Of a DNA stretch of 64,000 nt, positions 63,810-64,000 are shown one piece after another (the stretch's first letter is position 1; every line of letters begins with the position of its first letter). The notes under the pieces are model-generated. The model saw only the letters and a list, made by a program, of their open reading frames with translations, did not search any database and was not told the DNA's origin. Source of the stretch: Serpentinicella alkaliphila (GTDB taxonomy: Bacteria > Bacillota > Clostridia > Peptostreptococcales > Natronincolaceae); contig NZ_CP058648.1 of the NCBI RefSeq assembly GCF_018141405.1, forward strand, positions 3,173,875 to 3,237,874. Direction: 5' to 3'. A program made the translations under genes and the position numbers.

Positions 63810-64000
63810 ATGCCTATAACATATGGATTTATAATATTAATAATTCTTGCACTTATAGTTGAAGTTTTATCAATAGCTCTAAAGGTAACCGGACTAGATA
63901 TTGATAAGGCAAGATTTCAAGTAATTTCCATCATAACACATACGGGCTTCACTACCCGTGAATCAGAGCTGATTACTCAACATCCAACAAGACGGAGAAT
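63810..64000 (+). CDS. TrkA_C-type membrane protein, N-terminal part (cut by window edge)
   Basis: From the ATG at 63810, preceded by AGGGGGG: MPITYGFIILIILALIVEVL, a membrane helix, then ITHTGFTTRESELITQHPT. That last segment, with TGFTTRESE, is typical of small membrane proteins with a TrkA C-terminal (RCK_C) domain, thought to act in ion transport. Only about 63 codons are present, so the domain itself is not seen. The protein is likely complete to the right of the window. Confidence 0.7.
   Translation, partial: MPITYGFIILIILALIVEVLSIALKVTGLDIDKARFQVISIITHTGFTTRESELITQHPTRRR

Overview
The window looks like a piece of chromosome from a low-GC, anaerobic, Gram-positive bacterium of the class Clostridia; an Alkaliphilus/Tissierellia-like lineage is my guess, not a demonstration. 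Supporting signs are the strong AT bias, purine-rich Shine-Dalgarno sequences, the anaerobic (cbi) cobalamin pathway, transcription-terminating riboswitches, SLH and sortase-anchored surface proteins, a Firmicutes-type BirA operator, and an smpB-ssrA pair whose tmRNA tag reads ANDNFVLAA. Almost all genes lie on the minus strand. There are no rRNA or tRNA genes and no CRISPR array.

Layout. 1-5.6 kb: cobalamin operon (cbiX-C-D-E-T-L-F-G, minus) behind a cobalamin riboswitch with a terminator and a consensus-like promoter. 5.9-13.3 kb: pentitol/sugar operon, with a LacI-type regulator, a ribose-type ABC transporter, a polyol dehydrogenase and xylulokinase, and two operator-like palindromes upstream. 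13.9-15.7 kb: glycine riboswitch and an AgcS-type Na+:alanine/glycine symporter (plus). 15.7-19.1 kb: bioY, thiolase and acyl-CoA ligase, with a BirA operator on the promoter. 19.3-21.1 kb: leuCD-type dehydratase. 21.5-28.2 kb: cold-shock protein, SLH glycoside hydrolase, CPBP protease, DUF4256 protein, a broken VOC gene and a class B sortase. 28.2-32.7 kb: the giant sortase substrate. 33.5-40 kb: TRAP transporter, GntR regulator and two dehydrogenases that fit conversion of L-galactonate (or a similar aldonate) through tagaturonate to altronate. 40-46 kb: an SDR remnant, a decayed IS4-like element with a 5-bp target duplication, and a LytS-type kinase gene cut in two by an IS3-family element, followed by its LytTR regulator and a CstA-type transporter. 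48.4-49.2 kb: a small heme-protein pair. 49.5-54.6 kb: nucleoside-type BMP/ABC transporter behind a variant purine riboswitch. 55-61.2 kb: a regulator/membrane-protein pair and a graveyard of mobile elements (a three-gene DUF6431/DDE/AAA transposon and an IS1182-type element). 61-63.6 kb: a worn copy of the ssrA 3' end, an Lrp-type regulator, a YitT-type membrane protein, the intact ssrA and smpB. The window ends in the first codons of a TrkA_C-type membrane protein.

Taken together this is a metabolically flexible anaerobe whose transport operons are controlled by RNA switches (cobalamin, glycine, purine) and by local repressors. From 40 to 61 kb every mobile element is decayed by stop codons or frameshifts, which indicates old insertions. 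The most interesting items are the IS3-interrupted sensor kinase, the degenerate ssrA duplication, the variant purine riboswitch, the BirA-controlled thiolase that lacks one catalytic cysteine, the sortase/giant-adhesin pair, and the cytochrome b5-like lipoprotein with its four-helix partner.
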